Shown here: piece by piece, positions 27,683-37,097 of the stretch
How the letters are laid out: each line of letters opens with the position of its first letter
Position numbering within the stretch: position 1 is the first letter of the stretch
Origin: Streptomyces mobaraensis
Lineage (GTDB): Bacteria > Actinomycetota > Actinomycetes > Streptomycetales > Streptomycetaceae
Length of the DNA: 64,000 nt
Reading direction: 5' to 3'
Assembly (NCBI RefSeq): GCF_020099395.1
Contig: NZ_CP083590.1
Span: forward strand, 1,922,001 to 1,986,000
The notes under the pieces: model-generated
The model's input: the letters and a program-made list of their open reading frames with translations, nothing else
Told to the model about the DNA's origin: nothing
The model's database searches: none
Made by a program: the position numbers and the translations under genes

Positions 27683-28396
27683 TCAGGACCAAACCGCGAC
27701 GTGGTACCCCACGCCGTACGGCGCCTCCTCGTACAGCGGCCGCCCGCTCAGCCCCGCGCCCTCCGCCGCGCCCGCGAGCACCTGCCAGGCGGGCCGGCCG
27801 ACGGCCTGCAGCTCACGGGCGGTCGCGGGGTCGAGGGCGGCGAGGGCGGCGGTGTCGGCGGAGCCCAGGGCCGCCGCCGAGGTGGCGTCGAAGCCCTCCG
27901 CCCGTTCGTCGAGGTAGCCGGGCGCCTTGACCGTGCGGCGGGCGCTGCCGTCGCCCATGACCAGCAGTGCCACGCGGCCTTCCGGGGCGGTCAGTTCACG
28001 GCCGGCGGCGAGGCAGTCGGCGGGGGTGAGCGACTCGGCCACGCCGAGGCCGGTCACCGGGGCGGCCGACCAGCCGGTGCGCTCCAGCAGCCAGGCGGCG
28101 ACGGCCAACGACAGCGGCAGCGGCCGCCCGGCCGTACCGTCATCGCCCCGGCCCAGCCGGACGTCGAGGGCGACCCCGAAGCCGCGGAACGAACCGCCGG
28201 CGCCCTCGGCGTAGGACCCCGCACCGTCCTCGGCCGCGGGCCCGACCACCACGAGGCGGTCGGGCCGGGCCGCTGCCAGGACGGCGACGGCGTCCAGGCA
28301 GGCGGCCCGCAGCGGGTCGAGCTCCGGGGCGGCCCCGGCGGCGACCTCGGGTACGAGCAGCGGCGGGCAGGGGCACACGGCGGCGGCGACGAGCAT
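27683..28396 (-). CDS. class III extradiol dioxygenase subunit B-like protein
   Basis: A 237-residue protein with the fold signature of the class III extradiol dioxygenase / MEMO group: an N-terminal VAAAVCPCPPLLVPEV, DRLVVVGPA near residue 50, and LLVMGDGSARRT near residue 155. The usual His metal ligands near the N-terminus are not obvious (CPCPP replaces a His-Pro motif), so dioxygenase activity is doubtful. Conserved as a hypothetical next to miaB in Streptomyces. It starts at the ATG at 28394-28396, 27 bp downstream of miaB, and is probably co-transcribed with it. Confidence 0.75.
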   Translation of the reverse strand: MLVAAAVCPCPPLLVPEVAAGAAPELDPLRAACLDAVAVLAAARPDRLVVVGPAAEDGAGSYAEGAGGSFRGFGVALDVRLGRGDDGTAGRPLPLSLAVAAWLLERTGWSAAPVTGLGVAESLTPADCLAAGRELTAPEGRVALLVMGDGSARRTVKAPGYLDERAEGFDATSAAALGSADTAALAALDPATARELQAVGRPAWQVLAGAAEGAGLSGRPLYEEAPYGVGYHVAVWS

Positions 28397-28423
28397 GCTC
28401 GGAACCTTAAGCCCTCGCCGTGC

Positions 28424-29947
28424 TCAGTCGCAGCCGCAGCCCGCGGCGGCCGGGGCCGGGGACGGCGCGGGGGCGCCGATGGTCGGGATGCCGAGCAGCA
28501 CGCCCTTCGGCTTCTCCGCGGCGGCGGCGTTGCGCTTCTCCCAGGCGTCGCCCGCGCGGGTGCGGCGCACGCCCTTCGCCGGGCCCTCGGCCAGCAGGTG
28601 GTGCGGGGCGGCGTAGGTGATCTCGACGGTGACGACGTCGCCGGGGCGCACGTCCTCGTCCGGCCTGGTGAAGTGGACGAGCCGGTTGTCGGGCGCCCGG
28701 CCGGAGAGCCGCCGCGTGGCGTCGTCCTTCCGGCCCTCGCCCTCGGCGACCAGGATCTCCAGCGTCCGGCCGACCTGCTTCTTGTTCTCCTCCCAGGAGA
28801 TCTGCTCCTGGAGCTCCACCAGCCGCTCGTAGCGCGCCTGCACGACCTCCTTGGGGATCTGGCCGTCCATGGTCGCGGCGGGGGTGCCGGGGCGCTTGGA
28901 GTACTGGAAGGTGAACGCCTGGGCGAAGCGGGCCTCGCGGACCACGTGCATGGTCTGCTCGAAGTCCTCCTCGGTCTCGCCCGGGAAGCCGACGATGATG
29001 TCGGTGGAGATCGCGGCGTCCGGCATGGCGGCGCGCACCTTGTCGATGATGCCGAGGAAGCGCTCCTGGCGGTACGAGCGGCGCATCGCCTTCAGGACGG
29101 TGTCCGAGCCGGACTGGAGCGGCATGTGCAGCTGCGGCATCACGTTGGGCGTCTCGGCCATCGCGGCGATCACGTCGTCGGTGAAGTCGCGCGGGTGCGG
29201 CGAGGTGAAGCGGACGCGCTCCAGGCCCTCGATCTTCCCGCAGGCGCGCAGCAGCTTGGAGAACGCCTCGCGGTCGCCGATGTCGGAGCCGTAGGCGTTG
29301 ACGTTCTGGCCGAGCAAGGTGATCTCGCTGACGCCCTCGGCGACCAGCGCCTCGACCTCGGCCAGGATGTCGCCGGGCCGGCGGTCCTTCTCCTTGCCGC
29401 GCAGCGCGGGGACGATGCAGAAGGTGCAGGTGTTGTTGCAGCCGACGGAGATCGAGACCCACGCGGCGTACGCGCTCTCGCGCCGGGTCGGGAGGGTCGA
29501 CGGGAACGCCTCCAGGGACTCGGCGATCTCGACCTGCGCCTCCTCCTGGATCCGGGCGCGCTCCAGCAGGACGGGCAGCTTGCCGATGTTGTGCGTGCCG
29601 AAGACGACGTCGACCCACGGCGCCTTCTTGACGATGGTGTCGCGGTCCTTCTGCGCCAGGCAGCCGCCGACGGCGATCTGCATGCCGGGGCGCCGGGTCT
29701 TCATCGGGGCCAGCCGGCCGAGGTTGCCGTACAGCTTGTTGTCGGCGTTCTCGCGGACGGCGCAGGTGTTGAAGACGACGACGTCGGCGTCGCCCTCCGT
29801 GGTGTTCTCGGGGGCGCGGACGTAGCCCGCGTCCTCCAGCAGGCCGGAGAGCCGCTCGGAGTCATGGACGTTCATCTGGCACCCGTAGGTGCGGATGAGG
29901 TAGGTCTTGGTCGAGGGCACGTCGTGGCTCCGGTCGCTGCTGGTCAT
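28424..29947 (-). CDS. miaB: tRNA (N6-isopentenyl adenosine(37)-C2)-methylthiotransferase
   Basis: MiaB is a radical SAM enzyme that turns i6A37 of tRNA into ms2i6A37. The 507-residue protein has the MTTase domain ([43 protein letters not shown], giving three Fe-S cysteines), the radical SAM motif [11 protein letters not shown] and a C-terminal TRAM domain ([17 protein letters not shown]). The last residues, GCGCD, add two extra cysteines. The start is the ATG at 29945-29947. It is divergent from the TAXI binding-protein gene. Confidence 0.97.
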   Translation of the reverse strand: MTSSDRSHDVPSTKTYLIRTYGCQMNVHDSERLSGLLEDAGYVRAPENTTEGDADVVVFNTCAVRENADNKLYGNLGRLAPMKTRRPGMQIAVGGCLAQKDRDTIVKKAPWVDVVFGTHNIGKLPVLLERARIQEEAQVEIAESLEAFPSTLPTRRESAYAAWVSISVGCNNTCTFCIVPALRGKEKDRRPGDILAEVEALVAEGVSEITLLGQNVNAYGSDIGDREAFSKLLRACGKIEGLERVRFTSPHPRDFTDDVIAAMAETPNVMPQLHMPLQSGSDTVLKAMRRSYRQERFLGIIDKVRAAMPDAAISTDIIVGFPGETEEDFEQTMHVVREARFAQAFTFQYSKRPGTPAATMDGQIPKEVVQARYERLVELQEQISWEENKKQVGRTLEILVAEGEGRKDDATRRLSGRAPDNRLVHFTRPDEDVRPGDVVTVEITYAAPHHLLAEGPAKGVRRTRAGDAWEKRNAAAAEKPKGVLLGIPTIGAPAPSPAPAAAGCGCD

Positions 29948-30146
29948 GCACACAAGGGTAGGCGGTGTCCCGGAGGACCTCTTCCGTGCCGGAACATCCC
30001 GCTCCGTTCCGGCTCCGCGACGGCCCCGCACCGCTGCCGGTTCCCTCCCGCGAAGCGCCCCGCGCCCTCCCGCGAAGAGCCTCGCGCGGGCCTGGCGTCC
30101 CCCGGCGCGCGCTGGCAGGATCCGCCCATGGCCCCCCCGTACCCCT

Positions 30147-31124
30147 TTGGTCAGGCGTCGCACCGTATGGGCGGGCGCCCTGTCCGCCGCCCTGCTCGCG
30201 CTGCTGACCTGGTCGCTGGCCGCCCCGCCCGAGGACCCGGTGCCCGGCGGCCGGATCACCGTCGCCACCGGGGTGCCGACCGGCGTCTACGCCAAGTACG
30301 GCGCCCTCCTCAAGGAGGACCTGCACCGCGACCTCCCGTCGCTGGACGTCCGCCTGCGGCTCAGCACCGGCTCCGTCGACAACCTGCGCCGGCTCACCAC
30401 CGGCGACGCGGACTTCGCGATCGCGACCGCCGACGCCGCCGCGGACTACGTCGACAACGACCGTCCGGGCGGCGACCGGCTGCGCGCCTGCGCCCGCCTC
30501 TACGACGACTACATGCAGCTCGTGGTGCCGAGGGACGCCTCGGCCCAGTCGATCCGGGACCTCAAGGGACTCAAGGTCGGCGTGGGGGCCGAGGGCTCCG
30601 GGGTGCAGTTGATCACCAGGAGGCTGTTCCAGGCCGCCGGCCTGGACTTCACCAAGGACATCACCCCCGTCCAGGTCGGCATCGACCGGATGCCGGACCT
30701 CCTGGAGAAGGGCGACATCGACGCCTTCTTCTGGTCGGGCGGGCTGCCCACCAGCGCCGTCCTGTCGCTCAGCCGCCGGATGCCGGTGCGGCTCGTCCAG
30801 CTCGGCGACATGATCGGCCCGCTGCGCACCCTGGGCCGCGAGACGCGCTTCTACCGGGCCGCGGTGATGCCGGCGGACGCCTATCCGGCCATGCGGGCCA
30901 CCGAGGTGGTGAAGACCATCGCGGTCGCGAACCTGCTCATCACCACCGAGGACACCGACGCCCACCTCACCGAGGGCGTGACCCGCACGGTGATAGCGAG
31001 CCGGGACCGGATCGGCCAGGTGGTGCACGCGGCGCAGCGGGTGGACCTGCGCACGGCGGTCTTCACCGATCCGCTGCCGCTGCACTCCGGGGCGCGGCGG
31101 TACTACGTGTCGACGAAACCCTGA
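30147..31124 (+). CDS. TAXI family TRAP-type substrate-binding protein (start uncertain, probable frameshift)
   Basis: A periplasmic-type binding protein of the TAXI family. Hallmarks are [45 protein letters not shown] and [14 protein letters not shown], with a signal anchor [18 protein letters not shown] at the N-terminus. In TAXI-type systems the protein feeds glutamate-like or other small acids to a membrane permease; no permease is adjacent. The best-looking start, an ATG at 30128 with GGCAGGAT upstream, is in another frame: a run of seven C at 30132-30138 would need to be eight to join them. As the sequence stands, the only in-frame start is the TTG at 30147, without a ribosome site (325 residues). 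Followed by the convergent kinase gene. Confidence 0.78.
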   Translation: MVRRRTVWAGALSAALLALLTWSLAAPPEDPVPGGRITVATGVPTGVYAKYGALLKEDLHRDLPSLDVRLRLSTGSVDNLRRLTTGDADFAIATADAAADYVDNDRPGGDRLRACARLYDDYMQLVVPRDASAQSIRDLKGLKVGVGAEGSGVQLITRRLFQAAGLDFTKDITPVQVGIDRMPDLLEKGDIDAFFWSGGLPTSAVLSLSRRMPVRLVQLGDMIGPLRTLGRETRFYRAAVMPADAYPAMRATEVVKTIAVANLLITTEDTDAHLTEGVTRTVIASRDRIGQVVHAAQRVDLRTAVFTDPLPLHSGARRYYVSTKP

Positions 31125-31130
31125 GGCCGT

Positions 31131-32531
31131 TCAAGACCGTTCGCGCGGGACGTCGATGACGACCCGCAGTCCGTGCGGTTCGTTGCGCCCGTAGGCGATG
31201 CCCGCGCCGCCGGCCGTGAGCAGGGTGCGGGCGATGGAGAGGCCGAGGCCGGAGCCCGAGACGTTCTGGTGCCGGCCGCTGCGCCAGAAGCGGTCGCCGA
31301 CGCGGGTGAGTTCCTCGTCCGTCAGGCCCGGGCCCTCGTCGGTGACGGTGACGACGACGCGGTCCCCCGCCGCCTCCAGGGCCACCTCGACCCGGGCGCC
31401 CTCCGGGGTGAACTTGAGGGCGTTGTCCACGACGGCGTCGAGCGCGCTGGACAGGGCGACGGGGTCGGCCCAGCCCGTGGCCGCCGCCGGGCCGGTGTAG
31501 GCCAGGGCGACGCCCTCCCGTTCGGCCACCGGCGACCACGCGCCCACCCGGTCGGTGACGAGCTCCGCGACGTCGGTCAGCTGGAGGTCGCTCGCGGCGT
31601 GTTCGGCGAGGGCGAGGTCGAGGAGGTCGTCCAGCACCCGGGCCAGCCGTTTGCCCTCGGTGCGCACGGAGGCGATCTCCTCGTGCCCGTCGGGCAGTTC
31701 CAGCGCCAGCAGCTCGATCCGCAGCAGCAGCGCCGCGAGCGGGTTGCGCAGCTGGTGCGAGGCGTCGGCGACGAAGGCGCGCTGCTGCTCCAGGGACTCC
31801 TCCACGTTGTCGGCCATCTCGTTGAACGAGCGGGCCAGCCGCCGGAGTTCCGGCGGCCCCTGGTCGGCCACCACCCGGGAGTTGAGGTGGCCGGTGGCCA
31901 TGTTGTGCGCGGCGGCGTCCAGGGTGCGGACGGGCCGCAGCACCCAGCCGGTGAGCCGGAACGCGGCGGCGACGGCGAGCAGCATCGCCGCCGACTCCCC
32001 CGCCAGGATCAGCAGCCACTTGTGCAGGATCCAGGAGCGCATCGCCCCGGTGGGCGAGTCGGTGACGACGACCGCGACGACGTCGCCGTCGCGGATCACC
32101 GGTGAGGCGACGGTCAGCCGGCGGTGCTCCCAGGGCCAGACCTGCTCGGGGTCGTGGCTGCGCCGCCCGGCCAGCGCCTCCTGGAACGCCCGCCGCCCCT
32201 CCGCGTCGGGCGGGCCCTCCCAGCCGAGCGGGGCCGCGGCCATGGCGCTGCCGTTCCGGTTGAAGACACCGGCGTGTATGCCGTAGAGGTCCTCGTAGCG
32301 GTTGAGTTCGGCCCGCAGGGTGATCAGCCGCTCGTCCACGTCGGCGGGCGTCTCGAACGGCCGGGTGGCGACGTACTGGGCGAGCGCGGCGAACCGGGCG
32401 GTGTCGTCGATCCGGTCGACCACCAGGCGTTGCTGCTGCACATTGGCCAGGCCGGCGCCGAGCGGGAGGCCGAGGGCGAGCAGCACGCCGGCCATCAGGA
32501 CGATGAGCAGGGGGAGGAGTCGGGCGCGCAC
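31131..32531 (-). CDS. gluK: sensor histidine kinase, glutamate system
   Basis: A 466-residue membrane kinase. Helix 1 is LLPLLIVLMAGVLLALGLPLGAGL; an extracellular sensor (about residues 35-175) follows, then helix 2 ILAGESAAMLLAVAAAF, a HAMP segment (VLRPVRTLDAAAHNMATGHL), the H-box FVADASHQLRNPLAALLLR (phosphorylated His), and the ATPase core with N-box DNALKFTPEGA, DEGPGL and SGSGLGLSIARTLL. It starts with GTG at 32529-32531, 15 bp after the regulator gene on the same strand. The pair lies next to gluABCD, divergent, as in the GluR/GluK system of S. coelicolor, reported to sense glutamate and control its uptake. The family assignment is firm; the ligand is by analogy. Confidence 0.88.
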   Translation of the reverse strand: MRARLLPLLIVLMAGVLLALGLPLGAGLANVQQQRLVVDRIDDTARFAALAQYVATRPFETPADVDERLITLRAELNRYEDLYGIHAGVFNRNGSAMAAAPLGWEGPPDAEGRRAFQEALAGRRSHDPEQVWPWEHRRLTVASPVIRDGDVVAVVVTDSPTGAMRSWILHKWLLILAGESAAMLLAVAAAFRLTGWVLRPVRTLDAAAHNMATGHLNSRVVADQGPPELRRLARSFNEMADNVEESLEQQRAFVADASHQLRNPLAALLLRIELLALELPDGHEEIASVRTEGKRLARVLDDLLDLALAEHAASDLQLTDVAELVTDRVGAWSPVAEREGVALAYTGPAAATGWADPVALSSALDAVVDNALKFTPEGARVEVALEAAGDRVVVTVTDEGPGLTDEELTRVGDRFWRSGRHQNVSGSGLGLSIARTLLTAGGAGIAYGRNEPHGLRVVIDVPRERS

Positions 32532-32546
32532 GGGTGTGGCCGGCCG

Positions 32547-33251
32547 TCACGCCGAGGGGACGACGATTTTGTAGCCGACGCCCCTGACCGTCTCGATCAG
32601 GGCGGGCATGCGGAGTTTGCCCCGGAGCGACGCGATGTGCACCTCCAGCGTCCGGCCCGTCCCCTCCCAACTGGTCTGCCACACCTCGCTGATGATCTGC
32701 TCCCGGCGGAAGACGACGCCGGGCCGCTGCGCGAGCAGCGCCAGGAGGTCGAACTCCTTGCGGGTGAGCGGGACCGCCAGGCCGTCCACCGAGACGCGCC
32801 GCGTGGGGAGTTCGATGGTCAGGCCGCCCAGCCGCAGGGTGCTGCCCGGCACCTCGTCGGGGCCGGGGGCCGGACCCGGTTCCGGCGGGGTGCGCCGGGC
32901 GACGGCGTGGATGCGGGCCAGCAGCTCGCCGGTGTCGTACGGCTTGACGACGTAGTCGTCGGCCCCCAGGTTCAGCCCGTGGATCTTGGAGCGGGTGTCG
33001 GCCCGCGCGGTCACCATGATGACGGGGGTGCCGGTGCGCTTGCGGATCCTGCCGCACACCTCGAAGCCGTCCTGGTCGGGCAGGCCGAGGTCGAGCAGGA
33101 CGACGCCGAACGGCGCGGCGTCGCCCGGCAGGAGGGCCTGGAGGGCCTCCTCGCCGTTGCGGGCGTGGGTGACGGCGAAGCCGTGCCGGGCCAGTACGGC
33201 CGACAGGGCCGCGGCGACGTGGTCGTCGTCCTCCACCAGCAGCAGTCTCAC
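32547..33251 (-). CDS. gluR: OmpR-family response regulator, glutamate system
   Basis: A 234-residue regulator: receiver domain [16 protein letters not shown], phospho-acceptor Asp in [13 protein letters not shown], Thr in IMVTARAD, Lys in [11 protein letters not shown], then a winged-helix output domain ([33 protein letters not shown]). The start is the GTG at 33249-33251, four bases after GGAGG; an upstream in-frame start would add 25 non-family residues. It is co-transcribed with gluK and divergent from gluA across a 266-bp region. By analogy with S. coelicolor GluR it should act on the gluABCD promoter when glutamate is sensed. Confidence 0.9.
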   Translation of the reverse strand: MRLLLVEDDDHVAAALSAVLARHGFAVTHARNGEEALQALLPGDAAPFGVVLLDLGLPDQDGFEVCGRIRKRTGTPVIMVTARADTRSKIHGLNLGADDYVVKPYDTGELLARIHAVARRTPPEPGPAPGPDEVPGSTLRLGGLTIELPTRRVSVDGLAVPLTRKEFDLLALLAQRPGVVFRREQIISEVWQTSWEGTGRTLEVHIASLRGKLRMPALIETVRGVGYKIVVPSA

Positions 33252-33452
33252 TCGTCCTCCGTCCACGCCCGCCCCCGCCTCGTGGGGTGACACCGCATCC
33301 ACTCCGATGGACGCGGCGCGCGTCAAGGGGGTGCGGCCCGGCCGGGGGCTTCCGTTATGCAGCCGGTACGCCCCCGCACGCGCTTCGCGCCCCCCTCACC
33401 CTCGGTGTCCAGCCGCAGCCGGATCGTTATGCTCAATTTCAGCTCAGATGTA

Positions 33453-33482
33453 ATGACGCTGGTCGGGGCGGCTCACTACTGT
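33453..33482 (+). promoter_or_regulatory. candidate promoter of gluABCD
   Basis: ATGACG (33453-33458) and TACTGT (33477-33482) are 18 bp apart, 35 bp before the gluA start. Two copies of CGTTATGC at about 33353 and 33425 lie upstream and could be part of a direct-repeat regulator site, as expected for an OmpR-type GluR. The sites are inferred, not proven. Confidence 0.45.
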
Positions 33483-33517
33483 CCTCTCATTCGAGGAGGA
33501 CGGAGCGAGGAACGCCG

Positions 33518-34312
<795 letters not shown>

Positions 34313-34385
34313 GCCCCTCCCCTCACCCCACCCCCACGCCGTCCTCCCGCAGGGCGAACACCCGCCGACACAAAGGATGTTCACG

Positions 34386-35306
34386 ATGAAGCTCCGGAAG
34401 ACCGCCGCCGTGGCCGCCGTGGTGGTGGCGCTGGCCGCGTCCGCGACCGCCTGCGGCAAGGACCGCGACACCGACGACAAGAAGGCCGACCCCGGAGCCG
34501 GCTCCTCGGCCCCCGCGGTCCCGACCTACAAGGTCAACACGGCGGCCGACGTGAAGGGTTCGCCGGTCTTCGAGAAGATCAAGGGCAAGAAGATCACCAT
34601 CGGCACCAAGGCCGACCAGCCCTTCCTCGGCTTCGAGAACCCCAGCGACAAGACGCGGTCCGGCTTCGACGTGGAGATCGCCCGGATGATCGCGGCGGAC
34701 CTCGGCTTCGACAAGGACCACATCGAGTTCAAGACGGTGCCCTCGGAGTCCCGCGAGACCCAGATCGCCAACGGCGGCGTCGACCTCTACGTCGGCACGT
34801 ACACGATCAACGACGAGCGCAAGAAGCAGATCGACTTCGGCGGCCCGTACTACATCGCCGGCCAGGACCTGCTCGTCAAGAAGGACAGCGACATCAAGGG
34901 CCCGGACGACGTCAAGGGCAAGAAGGTCTGCTCGGCCACCGGCTCCACCCCGCTCAAGCGGATCAAGGAGGCCAAGTACGGCGCCAAGGAGGTCAAGGCC
35001 CAGCAGGGGTACCAGCTCTGCGTGCAGGAGCTGATCAACGGCACGGTGGACGCGGTCACCACGGACGACGCGATCCTCAAGGGCTACGCCGCGCAGAACA
35101 AGGGCGCGCTCAAGGTCGTCGGCAGCCCGTTCTCCAAGGAGCCGTACGGCGTCGGCCTGAAGAAGGGCGACAAGGCGCTGCGCGACGCGGTGAACAACGC
35201 CCTGGAGGCGCACATGAAGAACGGCGACTGGAAGAAGGCGTACGACGCCACCCTGGGCCTGTCGGGCACGGCCGCCCAGGAGCCGCCCGCCGTCGACCGG
35301 TACTGA
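34386..35306 (+). CDS. gluB: glutamate ABC transporter substrate-binding lipoprotein
   Basis: The extracellular glutamate receptor of the importer, 306 residues. The signal MKLRKTAAVAAVVVALAASATAC ends at a lipid-modified Cys (lipobox ATAC), so the protein is membrane-anchored. The solute-binding fold shows KITIGTKADQPFLGFE, the SBP family motif GFDVEIARMIAADLG, and GVDLYVGTYTINDERKKQIDF, with a disulphide likely between the two later cysteines (VCSATG and QLCVQEL). The start is the ATG at 34386, eight bases after AAAGGA; a closer ATG at 34377 is too near. A hairpin separates it from gluC. Confidence 0.95.
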   Translation: MKLRKTAAVAAVVVALAASATACGKDRDTDDKKADPGAGSSAPAVPTYKVNTAADVKGSPVFEKIKGKKITIGTKADQPFLGFENPSDKTRSGFDVEIARMIAADLGFDKDHIEFKTVPSESRETQIANGGVDLYVGTYTINDERKKQIDFGGPYYIAGQDLLVKKDSDIKGPDDVKGKKVCSATGSTPLKRIKEAKYGAKEVKAQQGYQLCVQELINGTVDAVTTDDAILKGYAAQNKGALKVVGSPFSKEPYGVGLKKGDKALRDAVNNALEAHMKNGDWKKAYDATLGLSGTAAQEPPAVDRY

Positions 35307-35343
35307 CGCGTACTGACGCCACCGATTGCCGCCTGCCGGGCCG

Positions 35344-35370
35344 CCCCGGCCCCCTGAGCCGGGGCCGGGG
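35344..35370 (+). terminator. intercistronic hairpin between gluB and gluC
   Basis: A perfect 10-bp G/C stem (CCCCGGCCCC, 35344-35353 with 35361-35370) and seven-base loop lie 38 bp after gluB and about 40 bp before gluC. Such hairpins after a binding-protein gene usually act as partial terminators or mRNA stabilisers, giving more binding protein than permease. Confidence 0.65.
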
Positions 35371-35408
35371 CCCCGGGGACGACCGCCACGCGATTCCGGA
35401 GAAGTGAC

Positions 35409-36059
35409 TTGAACGTTCTGACGGACCACTTCGCGGAGTTCCGCGAAGGCTTCCTCAACACCGTCGAGCTGACGGTGCTGAGCGCACTGCTGGCCCTGGT
35501 GCTGGGCACCCTGATCGCCGCCTTCCGGGTATCTCCGGTGCCCGCGCTGCGCGTCTTCGGCACGACCTGGGTGACGCTGCTGCGCAACACCCCGCTCGTG
35601 CTCCTCTTCCTCGCCGTGACCCTCGGCCTGCCGGCGCTGGGCCTCAAGGGCTGGGACTCGTTCTGGCTCGCGGTGCTGGCGCTGGGCTGCTACACCTCGG
35701 CGTTCATCTGCGAGGCCATCCGCTCGGGCATCAACACCGTGCCGATGGGACAGGCGGAGGCCGCCCGCTCGATCGGGATGACGTTCAGCCAGACGCTGAG
35801 CCAGGTCGTCCTCCCGCAGGCCCTGCGGACCGCGATACCCCCGATCGGCAGCCTGATGATCGCGCTGACCAAGAACACGGCCATCGCCTCGGGCTTCAAC
35901 GTCGCCGAACTCGGGGCCCTCCAGAAGCAGCTCAACGCGGACGAGGGGTACAACATCTACGTCATCTTCCTCTGGATCGCCCTCGGCTACCTCATCGTCA
36001 CCTTCGTCATCAGCGGCCTCTTCCGACTGCTGGAGAGCCGGATGGCGGTGGCCCGATGA
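35409..36059 (+). CDS. gluC: glutamate ABC transporter permease
   Basis: A 216-residue inner-membrane permease of the His/Glu/Gln/Arg family. Five helices can be seen, starting with LNTVELTVLSALLALVLGTL. The EAA cytoplasmic loop that touches the ATPase reads QAEAARSIGMTFSQTLSQVVLPQA. The start is the TTG at 35409, seven bases after GGAG; no ATG or GTG fits better. It ends in a 4-base overlap with gluD (ATGA), showing tight coupling with its partner. Confidence 0.95.
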   Translation: MNVLTDHFAEFREGFLNTVELTVLSALLALVLGTLIAAFRVSPVPALRVFGTTWVTLLRNTPLVLLFLAVTLGLPALGLKGWDSFWLAVLALGCYTSAFICEAIRSGINTVPMGQAEAARSIGMTFSQTLSQVVLPQALRTAIPPIGSLMIALTKNTAIASGFNVAELGALQKQLNADEGYNIYVIFLWIALGYLIVTFVISGLFRLLESRMAVAR

Positions 36060-36931
36060 GCACCAACGTCCTCTTCGACGCCCCCGGCCCCAAGGCCCGC
36101 GTCCGCAACCGCGTCTACGGCGTCCTCGCGGCCCTCGCGATCCTCGGCCTGATCGCGTTCATCCTCCACCGGCTGGACGTCACCGGGCAGTTCCAGCACG
36201 GCCTGTGGGACACGTACCAGTACAACGACACACAGGAACGCATCGTCGAGGGCCTGCTGACGACCCTCAAGACGTTCGCCATCGCCGCGGTCCTCTCGCT
36301 CGCCCTCGGCACGCTACTCGCCACCGGACGGCTCTCCGACCACGCGCCGGTGCGCTGGGCGGCCACCGTGCTGGTGGAGTTCTTCCGCGCGATGCCGCTG
36401 CTCATCATGATCTTCCTGCTGTACGCGGCGTTCTTCACCACCGAGCCCATGTGGGCCCTGGTCATCGGCCTGACCCTGTACAACGGCTCGGTCCAGGCGG
36501 AGATCTTCCGGTCCGGCATCAAGGCCCTCCCCAAGGGCCAGAGCGAGGCCGCCTACGCCATCGGGCTGCGCAAGACCCAGGTGATGACGGGCATCCTCGT
36601 CCCGCAGGCCGTCCGCTCGATGCTGCCGTCGATCATCAGCCAGCTCGTGGTGACGCTCAAGGACACCTCGCTCGGCTTCATCATCCTCTACGAGGAACTG
36701 CTCTTCGTGGGCAAGTCGTTCGCGCAGCAGCAGGAGCCGGTGGGCGGGGTCTACCCGTTCATCCCGATGGTCATCGTCTTCGGTTCGATCTACATCCTGC
36801 TCTGCCTCGCCCTGTCCGGCATCGCCAACTGGATCGAACGGCGCACGAAGCGCTCCCGCAAGGGCGCCCCTCCCGCTCCCCCCGTGACCGCGGACCTCGG
36901 GAACGCCACCGGGGCAGGTCCGGCCGCCTGA
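36056..36931 (+). CDS. gluD: glutamate ABC transporter permease
   Basis: The second membrane subunit, 291 residues. An N-terminal helix VYGVLAALAILGLIAFIL precedes the permease domain, with TLKTFAIAAVLSLALGTLLA and the EAA loop QSEAAYAIGLRKTQVMTGILVPQA. The C-terminal helix is YILLCLALSGIANWIE, followed by a basic, Pro/Ala-rich tail. It overlaps gluC by four bases (ATGA), and both should form the GluC-GluD heterodimer that GluA energises and GluB feeds. A terminator follows at 36963-36984. Confidence 0.95.
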   Translation: MSTNVLFDAPGPKARVRNRVYGVLAALAILGLIAFILHRLDVTGQFQHGLWDTYQYNDTQERIVEGLLTTLKTFAIAAVLSLALGTLLATGRLSDHAPVRWAATVLVEFFRAMPLLIMIFLLYAAFFTTEPMWALVIGLTLYNGSVQAEIFRSGIKALPKGQSEAAYAIGLRKTQVMTGILVPQAVRSMLPSIISQLVVTLKDTSLGFIILYEELLFVGKSFAQQQEPVGGVYPFIPMVIVFGSIYILLCLALSGIANWIERRTKRSRKGAPPAPPVTADLGNATGAGPAA

Positions 36932-36962
36932 CCGGGTGGTGCCCCGGTGGCGCACGACGGCT

Positions 36963-36984
36963 CCCGGTCCCCCCGCGGACCGGG
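36963..36984 (+). terminator. probable terminator of gluABCD
   Basis: The arms CCCGGTCC and GGACCGGG form an 8-bp stem with a six-base loop, about 30 bp after the gluD stop. Confidence 0.6.
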
Positions 36985-37026
36985 GGGCGTACGCCACCGG
37001 CGCGCCGCCGGGGGACCACTGATCAC

Positions 37027-37057
37027 TTGACGCAAGCACCGGCAATGGGTTGCATAC
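37027..37057 (+). promoter_or_regulatory. candidate promoter of the monooxygenase gene
   Basis: TTGACG at 37027-37032 and an imperfect -10 around TGCATAC (37051-37057) are 18-19 bp apart. Transcription would begin near 37065, about 30 bp before the GTG start. Confidence 0.45.
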
Positions 37058-37097
37058 GTTCTGTGATCGCGCTCCGTCTCCTCACCACCCTCGCGCC

